A stretch of DNA of 64,000 nt from contig CM070903.1 of assembly GCA_036417435.1 (NCBI GenBank), positions 92,029,001 through 92,093,000 on the forward strand, in the 5' to 3' direction. The notes beneath the pieces are model-generated. The model was not told the origin of the DNA, ran no database searches, and saw only the letters and a program-made list of their open reading frames with translations. Made by a program: the position numbers and the translations under genes. Shown here one piece after another: positions 21,250-33,101 of the stretch. This DNA comes from Inia geoffrensis (lineage: Eukaryota; Chordata; Mammalia; Artiodactyla; Iniidae). Each line of letters begins with the position of its first letter. Position 1 is the stretch's first letter.

Positions 21250-22156
21250 ATGAGATGGCAGAGAAATATCTCCCAGACAAAGCAACAAGACAAAACCCCA
21301 GAAGAACAATGAAGTGAAGTGGAGATAGGCAATCTACCCAAAAAGAATTCAGTGTAATGATAGTAAAGATGATCCAAGATCTCAACAAAAGAATGGAGGC
21401 ACGGATCAAGAAGATACAAGAAATGTTTAACAAAGATCTAGAAGAACTAAATAACAAACAAACGAGATGAGCAATACAATAATTGAAATGAAAAACACAC
21501 TGGAAGGAATCAATAGCAGAATAACTGAGGCAGAAGAATGGATAAGTGAGCTGGAAGACAGAATGGTGGAAATCACTGCCTCAGAACAGAATTAAGAAAA
21601 AAGAATGAAAAGAAATGAAGACCTCCTAAAAGACCTCTGGGATGACATTAAATACAAGAACATTTGCCTTATAGAGGTCCCAGAAGGAGAAGAGAGAGAG
21701 AAAGGAACTGAGAAAATACTTGAAGAGGTAATAGTTAAAAACTTCCCTAACATGGGAAAGAAAACAGTCACCCAAGTCCAGGAAGCCCAGGGAGTCCCAG
21801 ACAGGATAAACCCAAGGAGGAACACACCAAGACATCTAGTAATCAAACTGACAAAATTTAAAGACAAAGAAAAAATATTAAAAGCAACAAGGGAAAGCAA
21901 CAAATAACATACAAGTGAATTCCCCTAAGATTATCAGCAGATTTCTCGGCAGAAACTCCACAGGCAAGCAGGGAGTGGCATGATATATGTAAAGTAATGA
22001 AAGGGAAGAAGCTACGACCAAGAATACTCTACCCAGCAAGGCACTCATTCAGTTCTGACAGCAAAATCAAGAGAAAGATTAACAGATAAGAAAGAGCTAA
22101 GAGAATTCAGCACCAACAGACCAGCTTTGCAACAAATGCTAAAGGAATTTCTCTAA
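21250..22156 (+). pseudogene. Broken L1 ORF1 (RNA-binding chaperone)
   Basis: The ATG at 21250 (MRWQRNISQTK) is the usual L1 ORF1 start context and the frame should end at the TAA at 22154-22156. The coiled-coil part (about 21350-21600) is interrupted by frameshifts and stops. The RNA-recognition part is open at 21605-21907 ('GVPEGEEREKGTEKILEEV', 'NPRRNTPRHLVIKLTK'). The C-terminal part after 21907 is again broken. ORF1p would bind L1 RNA as a trimer; this copy cannot. Confidence 0.85.
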
Positions 22157-22539
22157 GCAGAAAAGAAAAGGCCATAATTAGAAACAAAATTACAAATGGA
22201 AAAGCTCACCAGTAAAGGCAAACATACAGTATACTGTAAGGTAGGAAATCATCTGCACACACATATATATCAAAACAAGCAATTGTGTGAAGAGGAGAGC
22301 ACAAATGCAGGACATTGAAAATGCATTTGAAATTAAAAGAACAGCAACTTAAAACAATCCTGTTTATATATAGACTTATATATCAAAACCTTCTGGTAAC
22401 TGCAAACCAAAAATCTACAATAGATATACACACACACAAAAGAAAAAGGAATGCAAACACAACACTAAAGTTAGGCATCAAATCACAGGAGAAGACAACA
22501 AAAAACACCTACAAAGTCATATCCAAAACAATTAACAAA

Positions 22540-25500
22540 ATGGCAGTAAGAATATACATATCAATAATTACCTTAAACATAAACAGATCAAATGCCCCAA
22601 CCCAAAGACATAGACTAGCTGAATGGATACAAAAATAAGAGCCATATATATGCTGTCTATAAGAGACCCACTTGACATCTAGGGACAAATACAGACTGAA
22701 AGTGAGGTGATGTAAAGTTATTCAGTGCAAATAGAGATCAAAAGAGAGCTGGAATAGCAATGCTCATATCAGAAAAAAAACGGCTTTAAAATAAACTGTT
22801 ACAACACACAAAGTAGGACACTAGGACACTACATAACAATCAAGGGATCAATCGAAGAAGAAGATATAACAATTTAAAATATATATGCACACAACATTGG
22901 AGCACATCAATATGTAAGGAAAACACTAAGAACCATAAAAGGAGAAATTGACAGTAACACAATAATGGACTTTAATACCCCACTTTCATCAATGGACAGA
23001 TCATCCAGACAGAAAATCAATAAGGAAACACAGGCATTGAAAGATACATTATACCAATTGGAGTTAATTGATATTTATAGAGCATGCCATCCAAAAGCAG
23101 CAGAATACACGTTCTTCTCAAATGCACACGGAACATTCTCCGGGACTGATCAAGGGCTGGCCCACAAAGCGAGCCTGAGTAAATTTAAGAGAGTTGAATC
23201 ATATGAAGCATCTTTTCCAACCACAAAACTATGAGATTAGAAAGCAACTACAACTGTAAAAACCACAAACATGTGGAGGCTAAACAATATGCTATTAAAC
23301 AACCAGTGGATCACTGAGGAAATCAAAGAGGAAATCAAACAATACCTAGAGACAAATGAAAATGAAAGCACAATGATCCAAAACCTAAGGGTCACAGAAA
23401 CAGCAATTCTAAGAGGGAAGTTTATAGCAATACAATCTTACCTCAGGAAATAAGAAAAATCTCAAATAAACCACCAAACTAACTTTACACCTAAAGCAAC
23501 GAGAAAAGAAGAACAAACAAAACCCAAAGTTAGTAGAAGGAAAGAAATCATAAAGATCAGAGCCGAAATAAATGCAATAGAGACAAAGAAAACAGTAGAA
23601 AAGATCAATGAAACTAAAAGCGGGTTCTTTAAAGAGATAAACAAAATCGATAAACCTTTAGCCAGACTCATCAAGAAAAAAAGGGAGAGGATACAAATCA
23701 ATAAAATTAGAAATGAACAAGAAGTTACAACAGACAGCATAGAAATACAAAGGCTCTCGTGGAGACTACCACAAGCAACTCTATGCCAATAAAATGGACA
23801 ACCTGGAAGAAATGGACAAATTCCTAGAAAGGTACAATCTCCCAAGACTGAACCAGGAAGAAATAGAAAACATGAACAGACCAATCACAAGTAATGAAAT
23901 TGAAACTGCGATGAAAAAACTCCCAGCAAACAAAAGTCCAGGACCAGATGGCTTCACAGCCAAATTTTATCATTCAGAGAAGAGTTAACATCTATCTTTC
24001 TGACACTGTTCAAAAAAATCACAGAGGAAGGAATACTCCCAAACTCATTCTACGAGGCCACCATCACCCTGATATCAAAACCAGACAAAGATACCACAAA
24101 AAAGACAATTACAGGCCAGCATCACTGATGAACATAGACACAAACATGCTCAACAAAATACTAGCAAACCAAATCCAACAATACATTAAAAGGATCACAC
24201 TGAAGACAGGATCAAGTGGGATTTATCCCAGGGACGCAAGCCTTTTGCAATATCTGTAAATCAATCAGTGTGATACACCACATCAAAAAATGGAAGAATA
24301 AAAATAATATGATCACCTCAGTATATGCAGAAAAAGCTTTTGACAAAATTGAACACCCATTTATGATAAAAACTCTCCAGAAGGTGGGCATAGAGGGAAC
24401 CTACCTCAACATAATAAAGGCCATGTATGACAAACCTACAGCCAACATCATAGTAAATATTGAAAAGTTGAAAGCATTTCCTCTAAGATCAGGAACAAGA
24501 CACAGATGCCCACTCTTGCAACTTTTATTCAATATACTTTTGGAAGTCCTAGCCACAGCAATCAGAGAAGAGAAAGCAATAAAGGGAATCCAAACTGGAA
24601 AAGAAGTAAAACTGTCACCTTTTGCAGTTGACATGATATTATACAGAGACAATTCTAAAGATGCTACCAGAAAACTGCTAGAACTCATCAATGAATTTGA
24701 TAAAGTTGCTGGAGGCAAAATAAATACACAGAAATCTCTTGCATTCCTATACACTAAGAACAAAAGATCAGAAGGAGAAATTAAAGAAACAATCCCCTTT
24801 ACCATCACATCCAAAAGAATAAAATACCTAGGAATAAACCTACCTGAAGAGGCAAAATACCTATACTCCAAAAACTATAAAACACTAATGAAAGAAATCA
24901 AAGATGACACAAACAGATGGAAAGATATACTATGTTCTTGGACTGGAAGAATCAATATTGTCAAAATGACTATACTACCCAAGGCAATCTACAGATTCAA
25001 TGCAATCCTTATCAAATTACCAATGACATTTTTCACAGAAGTAGAACAGGAAAATCTTAAAATTTGTATGGAGACACAAATGATCCTGAATAGCCAAAGC
25101 AATCTTGAGAAAGAAAAATGGAGCAAAAGTAATCATGCTCCCTGTCTTCAGACTATACTATAAACCTACAGTCATCAAAATAGTATGGTACTGGCACCAA
25201 AACAGAAGTATAGATTAATGGAATAGGATTGAAATCCCAGAAAAAAAGCCCAGGATCTATGGTCAATCAATCTATGACAAATAAGGCAAGACTAAACAAT
25301 GGAGAAACAACAATTTCTTTAATAAATGGTGGTTGGAGAACTGCACAGCTAAATGTAAAAAAAAAAAAAAAAAAAGAATGAAATTAGAACATTCTTTAAC
25401 CCGTACACAAAAATAAATTCAAAATGGTTTAAAGACCTAAATATAAGACCATATACTATAAAACTCTTAGAGAAAACATAGAACACTCTCTGACATAAAT

Positions 25501-26350
25501 CATAGCAGTATCTTTTTTCTCTGTGTCTTCCAGAGTAATGGAAACAAAAACAAAAATAAACAAATGGGACCTATTTAAACTCAAAAGTTTTCGCACAGCA
25601 AGGGAAACCATAAATAAAACAAAAGACAACCCACAGAAAGGGAGAAAAATATTTGCAGACGATGCAACTGATAAGGGATTAATCTCCAAAATTTACAAAC
25701 AGCTCATAAGCTCAATATCAAAAAAACGAAGAAGCCAGTAAAAAAATGGGCAGAACACCCAAATAGACATTTCTCCAAAGAAGACATTCAGGTGGGCAAG
25801 AGGCACATGAAAAGATGCTCAACGTCACTAATTATTTGAGAAATGCAAATCAAAACAACAGTGACATATCACCTCACATCAGTCAGAATGGCCATCATCA
25901 AAAAGTCTACATACAGTAAATGCTGGAGTGGGTGTGGAGAAAAGGGAACCCTCCTACACTGTTGGTGGAAATGTAATTTGGTACAGCCACTATAGAGAAC
26001 AGTATGGAGGTTCCTTAAGAAACTAAAAACAGAACCAGCATACAATCCAACAATCCAACTGCTGAGTCTATATCTGAAGAAAACTATGGTTTGAAAGGAT
26101 ACATGCACCCCATGTTCATTGCATCACTGTTTACAATAGCCAAGACATGGAAGCAACTTAAATGTCCATCAACAGAGGAATGGATAAAGAAGATGTGGTA
26201 CATATATACAATGGAATATTACTCATCCATTAAAGAGAATGAAATAATGACATTTGGAGCAACATGGATGGACCTGGAGATGATCATACTAAGTGAAATA
26301 CGACAGAGAAAGACAAATATCATATGATATCGCTTATATGCAGAATCTAA
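22540..26350 (+). pseudogene. Broken L1 ORF2 (endonuclease / reverse transcriptase)
   Basis: It starts at MAVRIYISIITLNINRSNAP (22540). Endonuclease pieces are at 22540-22638 and 22965-23234, where 'FNTPLSSMDRSSRQK' corresponds to the GDFN motif but begins 'MDFN'. The RT is open over 315 codons (24216-25163) with '[11 protein letters not shown]' in place of the usual RQGCPLS. Its catalytic box reads [10 protein letters not shown], so the first aspartate of FADD is lost. The C-terminal cysteine segment at about 25920 has several changes. The natural stop would be at 26348-26350. Multiple frameshifts make it non-functional. Confidence 0.88.
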
Positions 26351-26734
26351 AAAAATGATACAAATGTATTTACAAAACAAACAGACTTACAGACTTAAGA
26401 GAACAAATTTATGGTTGCTTGGGTGAAGGGTCAGGGGGAGGGATAGATGGTTGTTTTGGATTGACATGTACACACTGCTACATTTAAAATAGATAACCAA
26501 CAAGGACATAATGTATAGCACAGGGAATGCTGCTCAATACTCTGTAATAACCTAAATTGGTAAAGAACTTGAAAAAGAATAGATACATGTATATGTATAA
26601 CTGAATCACTTTGCTGTACACCTGAAACTAACACAACATTGTTAATCAACTGTACTACAACATAAAATAAAAATTCTTCAAAAAGAAACAGAAAAAACAT
26701 TTTAAGTAAAGTGAGAGACAGGACATTCTCTGAA

Positions 26735-26918
26735 GTCTGCTTTATTATTTTGGCCAGTCATTTAGCCTTTCTGATACCAGTTTCTCCATCTATAAGATGG
26801 AGACACTAAGAGTACCTAATCCATTGGCTGTTTTGCCAGGATTAAATTAATTAATGCATAGAGAGTCTTTAACATAGTGCCTGAGACATATTTAGTGGTT
26901 AATAAATGTTACTTATTA
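26735..26918 (+). repeat. MIR SINE
   Basis: The MIR order is clear: 'ggccagtcatttagcctttctgataccagtttctccatctataagatggagacac', 'ggattaaattaattaatgcatagagagtctttaacatagtgcctgagacatatttagtggttaataaatgtta'. It is the 3' two thirds of a MIR in plus orientation. Confidence 0.8.
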
Positions 26919-27564
26919 AAAAAAACAAAAACATTTAAAACATGTTATCTTTTAAACTCCATTTTCCCTCTTTGTTTAATTTCTACTATTTCCGGAACCT
27001 CAAAAACAAGTACATATTTATATCATCCTCTAAGAGCCTAAACTGAATCCCTGTTCTATGTGAAAATTGTTTTATTAAAATATCTGTTAAAATTGTTAAA
27101 ATGTTTTCAGAAATCACTCTATTGTGACCCTCTAACCAAATATGTCTAATCCCCTGGTTGTTTCAAGATTCCTGTAAATTCCACTCTCCCCTGAATATTA
27201 AACATACTTAACTCCCTCTTAAAATGTAGTTTCTAGAATTAAACACAATGCTGTAGAAGTGGACTTACTAGGACAGAATAATATAGACTTATCTCCTGAC
27301 TCATTCAAGAAAGTGTATTTCTCTCAGTACAACCTATAAATCCATTTGGTATTTCAGTAGCTATGACACATTTGATTCATATTGACTTTAATTGTAAAAA
27401 AAAATCTTAGTCATTTTGTATATAATACTGCTAAACCATTATCATATATATATAAATTATATCTACAGATAATATCAATATTTACAGGTATAAAGAAAAA
27501 TAAAGTTTTCTTTATTCTCTATTTATGCAGTTGAACTTTGCTTTGCGGGAGGAGAATGCTCCTC
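26919..27564. other. Non-coding stretch, nothing recognised
   Basis: AT-rich DNA with no repeat, exon or RNA gene that I can name. Confidence 0.5.
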
Positions 27565-27578
27565 AAATTGTAGATATA

Positions 27579-27929
27579 GGACTTCCCTGGTGACACAGTG
27601 GTTAAGAATTCACCTGCCAATGCAGGGGACACAGGTTGGAGACCTGGTCCGGGAAGATCCCACATGCCGTGGAGCAACTAAGCCTGTGCACCACAGCTAC
27701 TGAGCCTGTGCTCTACAGCCCACAAGCCACAAGTACTGAGCCCGCATGCCACAACTACTGAAGCCCGCACACCTAGAGCCCATGCTCTGCAACAAGAGAG
27801 GCCAAAGCAAGGAGAAGCCCGCACACCTCAATGAAGAGTAGCCCCCGCTTGCGCCAACTAGGGAAAGCCTGTGTGCAGCGATGAAGACCCAATGCCACCA
27901 AAAATAAATAAATAAATAATTTGTTTAAA
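27579..27929 (+). mobile_element. CHR-2-type SINE, plus strand
   Basis: It begins with the tRNA-derived head 'ggacttccctggtgacacagtggttaagaattc' and continues through the 'caacaagagaggcc' and 'cgcccgcttgcgccaactaggg'-type body to an (AAAT)n tail. Direct repeats flank it at 27565-27578 (AAATTGTAGATATA) and 27930-27943 (AAACTGTAGATATA), differing at one position. It inserted about 120 bp downstream, in gene direction, of the NAALADL2 exon. Confidence 0.95.
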
Positions 27930-28060
27930 AAACTGTAGATATAATAATTTCTTCACATTAAAAAATAGTGTTATGTTCACAGAAGGTACATATTCTGAAC
28001 ATTAAACACAAATATTTCATTGAGAGGCATAAAAATACAAATTTTGAGCACACATCCTAC

Positions 28061-28259
28061 CTGTAAAACCCTGGAGGTACCTGCTGCACCAGGAAGCTCT
28101 TCTCCATGTCTTGGAGAACCTCATTCAGCATCCGCACACGGATGGGAGCTCTTTCCTTGGGGTCATTAGCAGGACGCATCTCATCTGATTGAAAGAGTTC
28201 AGCACTCTCCCGCAGGCGTGAGGCCAGGGCTAGCAGTTGAGGCATGTTGGGTTGATCAC
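28061..28259 (-). CDS. NAALADL2: Internal exon of NAALADL2, minus strand
   Basis: This is the one host coding exon I can support. On the minus strand the acceptor is 'tttatctttatcag' before base 28259, preceded by a pyrimidine-rich stretch (ttctctcttctg). The donor is ACAG/gtagga at 28061/28060. The exon is 199 bases: 2 bases, 65 whole codons, 2 bases, so it is in phase 1 and out phase 2 with no stop. The residues begin DQPNMPQLLALASRLRE and include ELFQSDEMRPANDPKERAP and end PPGFY. I recognise these, from memory, as the helical dimerisation domain at the C-terminus of NAALADL2, a type II membrane protein related to glutamate carboxypeptidase II and the transferrin receptor. NAALADL2 is thought to lack peptidase activity and its role is poorly known. 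The next exon, holding the last about 65 residues, is not seen to the left, so it probably lies beyond base 1; the upstream exon lies beyond 64000. The exon has no indel or stop and looks under constraint. A paralogue such as FOLH1 or NAALAD2 is less likely, since their sequence here differs. Confidence 0.85.
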
Positions 28260-28494
28260 CTGATAAAGATAAATGGGCCATTTTCAGAAGAGAGAATCTC
28301 AAGGGCACAAAGTAAACATTTTATAATCATGATGTCAAAAGGAAGATTCACCATCAATTCTATTTATAATCCTTCCACCAAAAATAATCTGGCTAAATAT
28401 ATTCTACTAAAAGTATTAAATTTATTTACTACTACTACTAATTACTGCTAATAATAATACCAGTAAATAGGAACTGATTGTTGAGAGACTGCAA
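28260..28494. other. Intron flank upstream of the NAALADL2 exon
   Basis: It carries the acceptor and pyrimidine tract of the exon in its first 50 bases (minus-strand sense). The remainder has a short (TAC)n run at about 28421-28444. No repeat is recognised. Confidence 0.5.
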
Positions 28495-28680
28495 TGTTCC
28501 CGGCACTGTCAAGCCCTTCACATAATTATCTTAGTTAATATTCATCCAACCCTGTATTGGCATGTCCCTTTCATAGAAGCTGAGAATTAATTAAGGTAAG
28601 CAAACTGCCACAGATCATCAAGCAAGTAAATGACAGGTAAGAATTACAAGCCTTATCTTTCTGACTTAAAAATTCATGCT
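28495..28680 (-). repeat. MIR SINE, minus strand
   Basis: The reverse-strand MIR order is visible: 'ccggcactgtcaagcccttcacataattatc', 'ttcatccaaccctgtattggcatg', 'aaggtaagcaaactgccacagatcatcaagcaagtaaatgacaggtaagaa'. It is moderately diverged. Confidence 0.7.
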
Positions 28681-29044
28681 GTCAATGGAGTATCCTGTAT
28701 TTCAGGAAAAAAAAAAATGTAAAATGAATTGTTATCTTCCCTTCTGAGAACATGTGATATGTTACCCTATATTGTTATGTGTCTACTGGGCTCTTTTTAC
28801 TTTGCTAGAGTGTTCCTGTAATTTGAAGTTGAAATATACCTTTGATTTAAAAATACACTAAAAACTATCCTATATAATGTTTGTATTGCTTTGTTTTCCT
28901 TTTGAGATGATTTTTGTTTGTTGTTTTTTTTTTTTCATTTTGTCTATGTAACTTACTGTAAGTCATTCTGATATGAATGGTGGTAGCAAAAGGATCACAG
29001 GATGTTCCTTTGACTAAGGGAAAGGTTGCATTTTATATTAATTA
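28681..29044. other. Non-coding stretch, nothing recognised
   Basis: AT-rich with poly-T at 28922-28935. No exon or named repeat seen. Confidence 0.45.
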
Positions 29045-29225
29045 CAGCCACCAGATCCTGGAGCCAGATGACTTGAGTTCAAATCCCTGCTCTACCACTT
29101 GGTAGCTGTGTGATGTTGGGAAAGTTACTGAGCCTTAGTGTCCTTATCTGTGAAATGAACATAATAACAGCACCTGCTTTATAAATTTGTTAATGAGAGT
29201 TAAATGATTAATATTTGTAAAGTAC
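29045..29225 (+). repeat. MIR SINE, plus strand
   Basis: A clear MIR: 'gagccagatgacttgagttcaaatccctgctctaccacttggtagctgtgtgatgttgggaaag', then 'ccttatctgtgaaatgaacataataacagcacctgc' and 'gttaaatgattaatatttgtaaagtac'. It is the best kept MIR in the window. Confidence 0.9.
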
Positions 29226-29619
29226 TCCCCTGCAGGTTGGCAGTTCCTAGCTGCTGTTTAAACTTAATACCTTGTTTAAAAAGCATTCTTTTATCATATC
29301 ATGAGGGGGCCTTCCATCATCATCTTCTTCCAGATAGCTGCACCATTAGATGCAGTCTTTGGATGAGGCGACAGTCAGTGGTGTCATTCTCAAACTAGGT
29401 ACAACTGACTCCCACAAGGTCAGCATTGCACTAGGGAGGATTACTTAAAGTCAAGGTAATGAGACCTGGTAAATCTCAGCTGGAAATCCTGAGAGCATGG
29501 CATTAAGATAAACAGGTGGAGGATTGAAAAGAGGCCTTATGGGACCTTCACTTAGGAAAGTTTTGGCAAAAGGGAAACGTCACAAAGGAACTCTTTCTTT
29601 AAATGAAGTCTAAGGGTAA

Positions 29620-29757
29620 GGGTCACCAACTCCCAAAACACCTGGTTTTTGTGAAAATGCAGATTCCCAGACATGCTGAATTTCTCTAGGGTCCAGGAAT
29701 AACAATTTCAACATGCTACTCAGATTATTCCTTACATCTTAAAGTTTAAGAAGCACT
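29620..29757 (+). repeat. MER5A-like hAT-Charlie DNA transposon fragment
   Basis: The order 'cacctggtttttgtgaaaatgcagattcccagac', 'gaatttctctagggtccaggaataacaatttcaacatgctactcagattatt', ending 'aaagtttaagaagcactg', follows MER5A. The last 'gcactg' would be the right terminus. A possible left terminus 'cagtggtgtcattctcaaact' lies at 29379-29399, too far away for an uninterrupted MER5A, so either something is inserted between or that match is chance. Confidence 0.55.
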
Positions 29758-31979
29758 GTAGAGAGGTTATGTGCTACGAAAATGAAAACTAGTTTAGAAT
29801 TATAACTGTGGTATAAAATGTGTCTGTCATAGAATTACTAACCTTTCATATAGTGATCTTTATTTTCTCTCACCTTCATTTGATGGGGATGGTTTTATAT
29901 GTCAGTTTCATTATATCCCAGCATAGTTCTGACACTCAATAATTGTATACTGTTTACTGAATAAACAAAGTAGATTCAATAACATATTTTTAGAAAAAAT
30001 TCAATAAAAAATGAAAACTATATAAAGAAATAAATAGTTTTTATGAGGGCTGCAAAGAGAGAGCCTTCTTTGTAGTGCTCTGTTCACTGAAATTAACAGA
30101 ATGAATAAAATCAACGTAGGAGTTCACAGGGTTTTGGTATTTTGATGTTTTCATTAGTAATCTTGTTTGATTTCACAACAAAACTTGAGGGTGCAAGAAG
30201 CGATATTTCTGCTCATTGAGAAAATCTAGCCTCTTAAATAATAATAATGACATTTTATGAAAATATGGTTTATCTTATTATGGTTAACCAAATTTAATAT
30301 ATGGAAAACTTACAGAAAATATTTTTTTGCACAAGGAAAGAATAAGATGGATAAGGCACATTTGGATGACACTAGAATTGAAAGACTGAACAATGGAAAA
30401 AGCAAGTTCGACATCCTTAAGAGTCTCCCATTTAAAAAAGAAAAATCTCTTCAGATCTAACATACGCTACAGAATTGAAGACATTACGACTAAATCAAGT
30501 GAGACAAATTGTACCATTTACCTTATTTAGCTTTAAATGAATTTATCTTTCATGATGGTGTGGGTGGACAAAATTGACAGCTTTAGGAACTGGCTGGTTC
30601 CAGAAAGGATCCTGATAATGGAAACCTGCCACCACAGCATACCCTATGCATTACTTCAAGGATATGAGGTTACAGATTGAAAAGTAGCTTTACTTCTAAT
30701 GTTCACACAATCATTTTGATATATAACTGATGTTCCAAAGATTCCTAATAGCCATTTCCATGACCCAAATGATTGTCCCTTTGTTATCCTTAGGATAACT
30801 ACTAGAATGTCAGCTCTGTGAGGGAAGAGATTTTTGTTTGTTTCATTCACCACCATTTCCCCAGCACATAAAACTATGCCTGGCAAATCATTTACTGAGT
30901 GAATGTGTGAATTATGTACTGTGATCATAGCATCATAGCATCTGCAATATTTTTAGCCTTATCTCTCCTTTCCTTGACTGAAAAGAACCCCATAAGATCA
31001 GAAAATATGTTTTCTCTCTCTTTTTATCTCCGTATCCTAGCACAATACCTGATATACAGTAGCCATTTACTAAATATCGAGTATATGTTGAATTATAAGA
31101 TAATGTCTTATTTGGGATAATTATATTAAATTACACCTAAAAAATCACTCAGGGAGATGTTTAGTGCATGATGAGCATCAACAAATGTTATTTCCTTTAC
31201 TTTCTTGCTAAATATCAATACTAGTTGCAGTCAAAAGGAAAAAAAAAATTAAAAGAAGGTATTTTAGGGTAATGATAGGTTATATTAAACTAAACTGAAT
31301 TAAAATATGTCCTACCAATAATACTCCCCCCAAACTAAGAATACGTAAAACATTATTTAAGGCACAGTGAATGTCAGAAAACAGAGAACTAATTGAGGCT
31401 CTTAACAGTTCAGTTTTAGTGAATAATAAGTCCATTTGACCAAAGAACATCAACTGGGAGATAGAGATTTCTCTCAGAGAGGGTAAATACAATTATCTTG
31501 AAGTTATACATAGTACGTGGAGTCTAAAGACCAAGGACTTGTTACCCAAAACCATAAGAGCCTGGTTTACTTAGTCATTATAAATGTGGACTTGAACAGA
31601 GTACTTAATACTGATGTTCTGTAGCTTCCTAGGGGAAAATGGTCATTTTACTTTCTAAGCATTTAAATCACTATATAAACACAAGCTACCATTATCAGAG
31701 CACGTAAACTAAACACAAATTAGTACCAACTCATTTGCTAAAGGCATACAAAAAATACTGTAACGGCTTTACTAACGATTTTATTCTCAGAGACATTATT
31801 TCTTATCACTTCCCCCAAATAATGGCCCCCCAAAACTGTATCACACTTCTCCCCATATACACTTTAATGAAGATTTCCAATTTTATTTTGCGGTGCCTGT
31901 GAATCTGGAGGCAGTTTTTCTTTCCGTGCGCTGGCATCTCAAACCTCTGAAGAACAAGGAAAGGGGTAATATAAAGGGT
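29758..31979. other. Non-coding stretch with L2 traces
   Basis: Mostly unrecognised AT-rich DNA. L2 3'-end traces on the plus strand are at 29905-29965, at 30797-30905 (listed separately) and at about 31020-31090 ('cctagcacaatacctgatatacagtagccatttactaaatat'). No exon or RNA gene visible; frames up to 90 codons here have no support. Confidence 0.5.
30797..30905 (+). repeat. L2 3'-end fragment
   Basis: 'tagaatgtcagctctgtgagggaagagatttttgtttgtttcattcacc..tttccccagcacataaaactatgcctggcaaatcatttactgagtgaatg' matches the L2 3' end in order and orientation. Confidence 0.75.
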
Positions 31980-33101
31980 AAAAGAACTAGGGAACGAACA
32001 AGATGATGGAATAGTAGTAGGATGTGAAGCTTACCTCCCACAAATACATCAAAAATACATCTACATGTGGAACAATTCTAACAGAATATCTACAGAATGC
32101 TGACAGAAGACCTCAGACTGCTGAAAGATCAAGAAAATCTCCACGTAACGGGGTAGGAAAAAAGAAAAAAAGGAAAGTGAGAAAGGAATTGGGTCAGGAC
32201 TTGAGCCCCTGGGAGGGAGGTGTGAAAGAGGAAAGGTTTCTGCACCAGGGGAAGTCTCCTCACTGGCAGGGAGATCGGCCGAGACAGAAGGTGAGCTTTA
32301 GAGCCTCAGAGAAGAGCATAGCAGTTGGTTTGTGGTAGTCAGAGCCGAGGAAGAACTGCACAGGTGGTCATTGCTGCCACCCTGCACTCCCCAGCCTGAT
32401 GCATGTCCACCAGTGCTGGTGGGGGCTGGGGGCTGGAACTTGGGCTTCAGGGATCAGAACTGGGGAGAGGACTGGGGTTGGTTGTGTGGAGGTAGACTAA
32501 GGGGGCTGGAATCTAGTGCAACTGTGGTTGGGGGTGTACTTGGGGGAAGCCTGGGCTGCTTAAAGACCAGTCATCATTGTTTGGGGGGTGCGCGAGGGGA
32601 GGAGCTGGGCACAGATTGTAGTCTACTCCCCTGTGCACATGCTCGCAGAGGGCAGGACACTGCCTGCATAGGCTTCAGGGGCTGTCGTGAGATGCCACTG
32701 CCACTTGCCCAAACACCAGGAGTGGTCATGGGCCCCTGCGCCTCCCCATCAGACCCCAGGAACGTTCATGAGCCACTGCTGCCAACCTTGCAGACACCAG
32801 GAGTGGTTGCAAGCTGCCTCCACTCCCATCGTGTGCTCCAGGGGCATGCCTGAACCACCACCACAGAGAACCCCAAGACCAGGCACCAGTCACCACATCT
32901 GCACACCCCTATCAAGGGGATAATAACCAGCACATGCTGAGGAAAAAGGCGACATGTATCCATATTAAAAACAGGCTTCGCACCAAATATACTAAACCCG
33001 CACAAGCTACACAGGGGTGCCCCCACATGTAAATAGCCCTTCAAGACCACAGTAGATAATTGTTTCTCCTAAACTCACAGAGTAAGAGAAATACAAGTAA
33101 A

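Larger units (their letters stand above)
20275..26690 (+). mobile_element. Near full-length LINE-1, plus strand
   Basis: The 5' end is at 'aaacaagatggcagagtagaaggacgtgagctc', and the 3' UTR ends with 'ctacaacataaaataaaaattcttc' and an A-rich tail. The length of about 6.4 kb covers a 5' UTR of about 0.97 kb, ORF1, ORF2 and a 3' UTR of about 0.3 kb. A probable but imperfect target-site duplication is 'aaagcatttaaaa' near 20259 and 'aaaacattttaag' near 26694. Its 5' and 3' UTRs match the L1 at 9478-14122, which makes the two sisters. Both ORFs are broken, so it cannot move by itself. Confidence 0.92.

Noticed and set aside
24216..25163. 315-codon frame as an active reverse transcriptase gene
   Set aside because: It is part of an L1 ORF2 whose neighbours are frameshifted, and the catalytic box has lost its first aspartate (FAVD).
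29379..29757. A complete hAT element with both termini
   Set aside because: The left terminus candidate at 29379 is too far from the MER5-like body and the bases between do not match, so only the right-hand fragment is listed.
32332..32853. 173-codon plus-strand frame, GC-rich
   Set aside because: It lies in the 5' UTR of the outer L1; openness reflects GC content, and the other L1 copies do not keep this frame.
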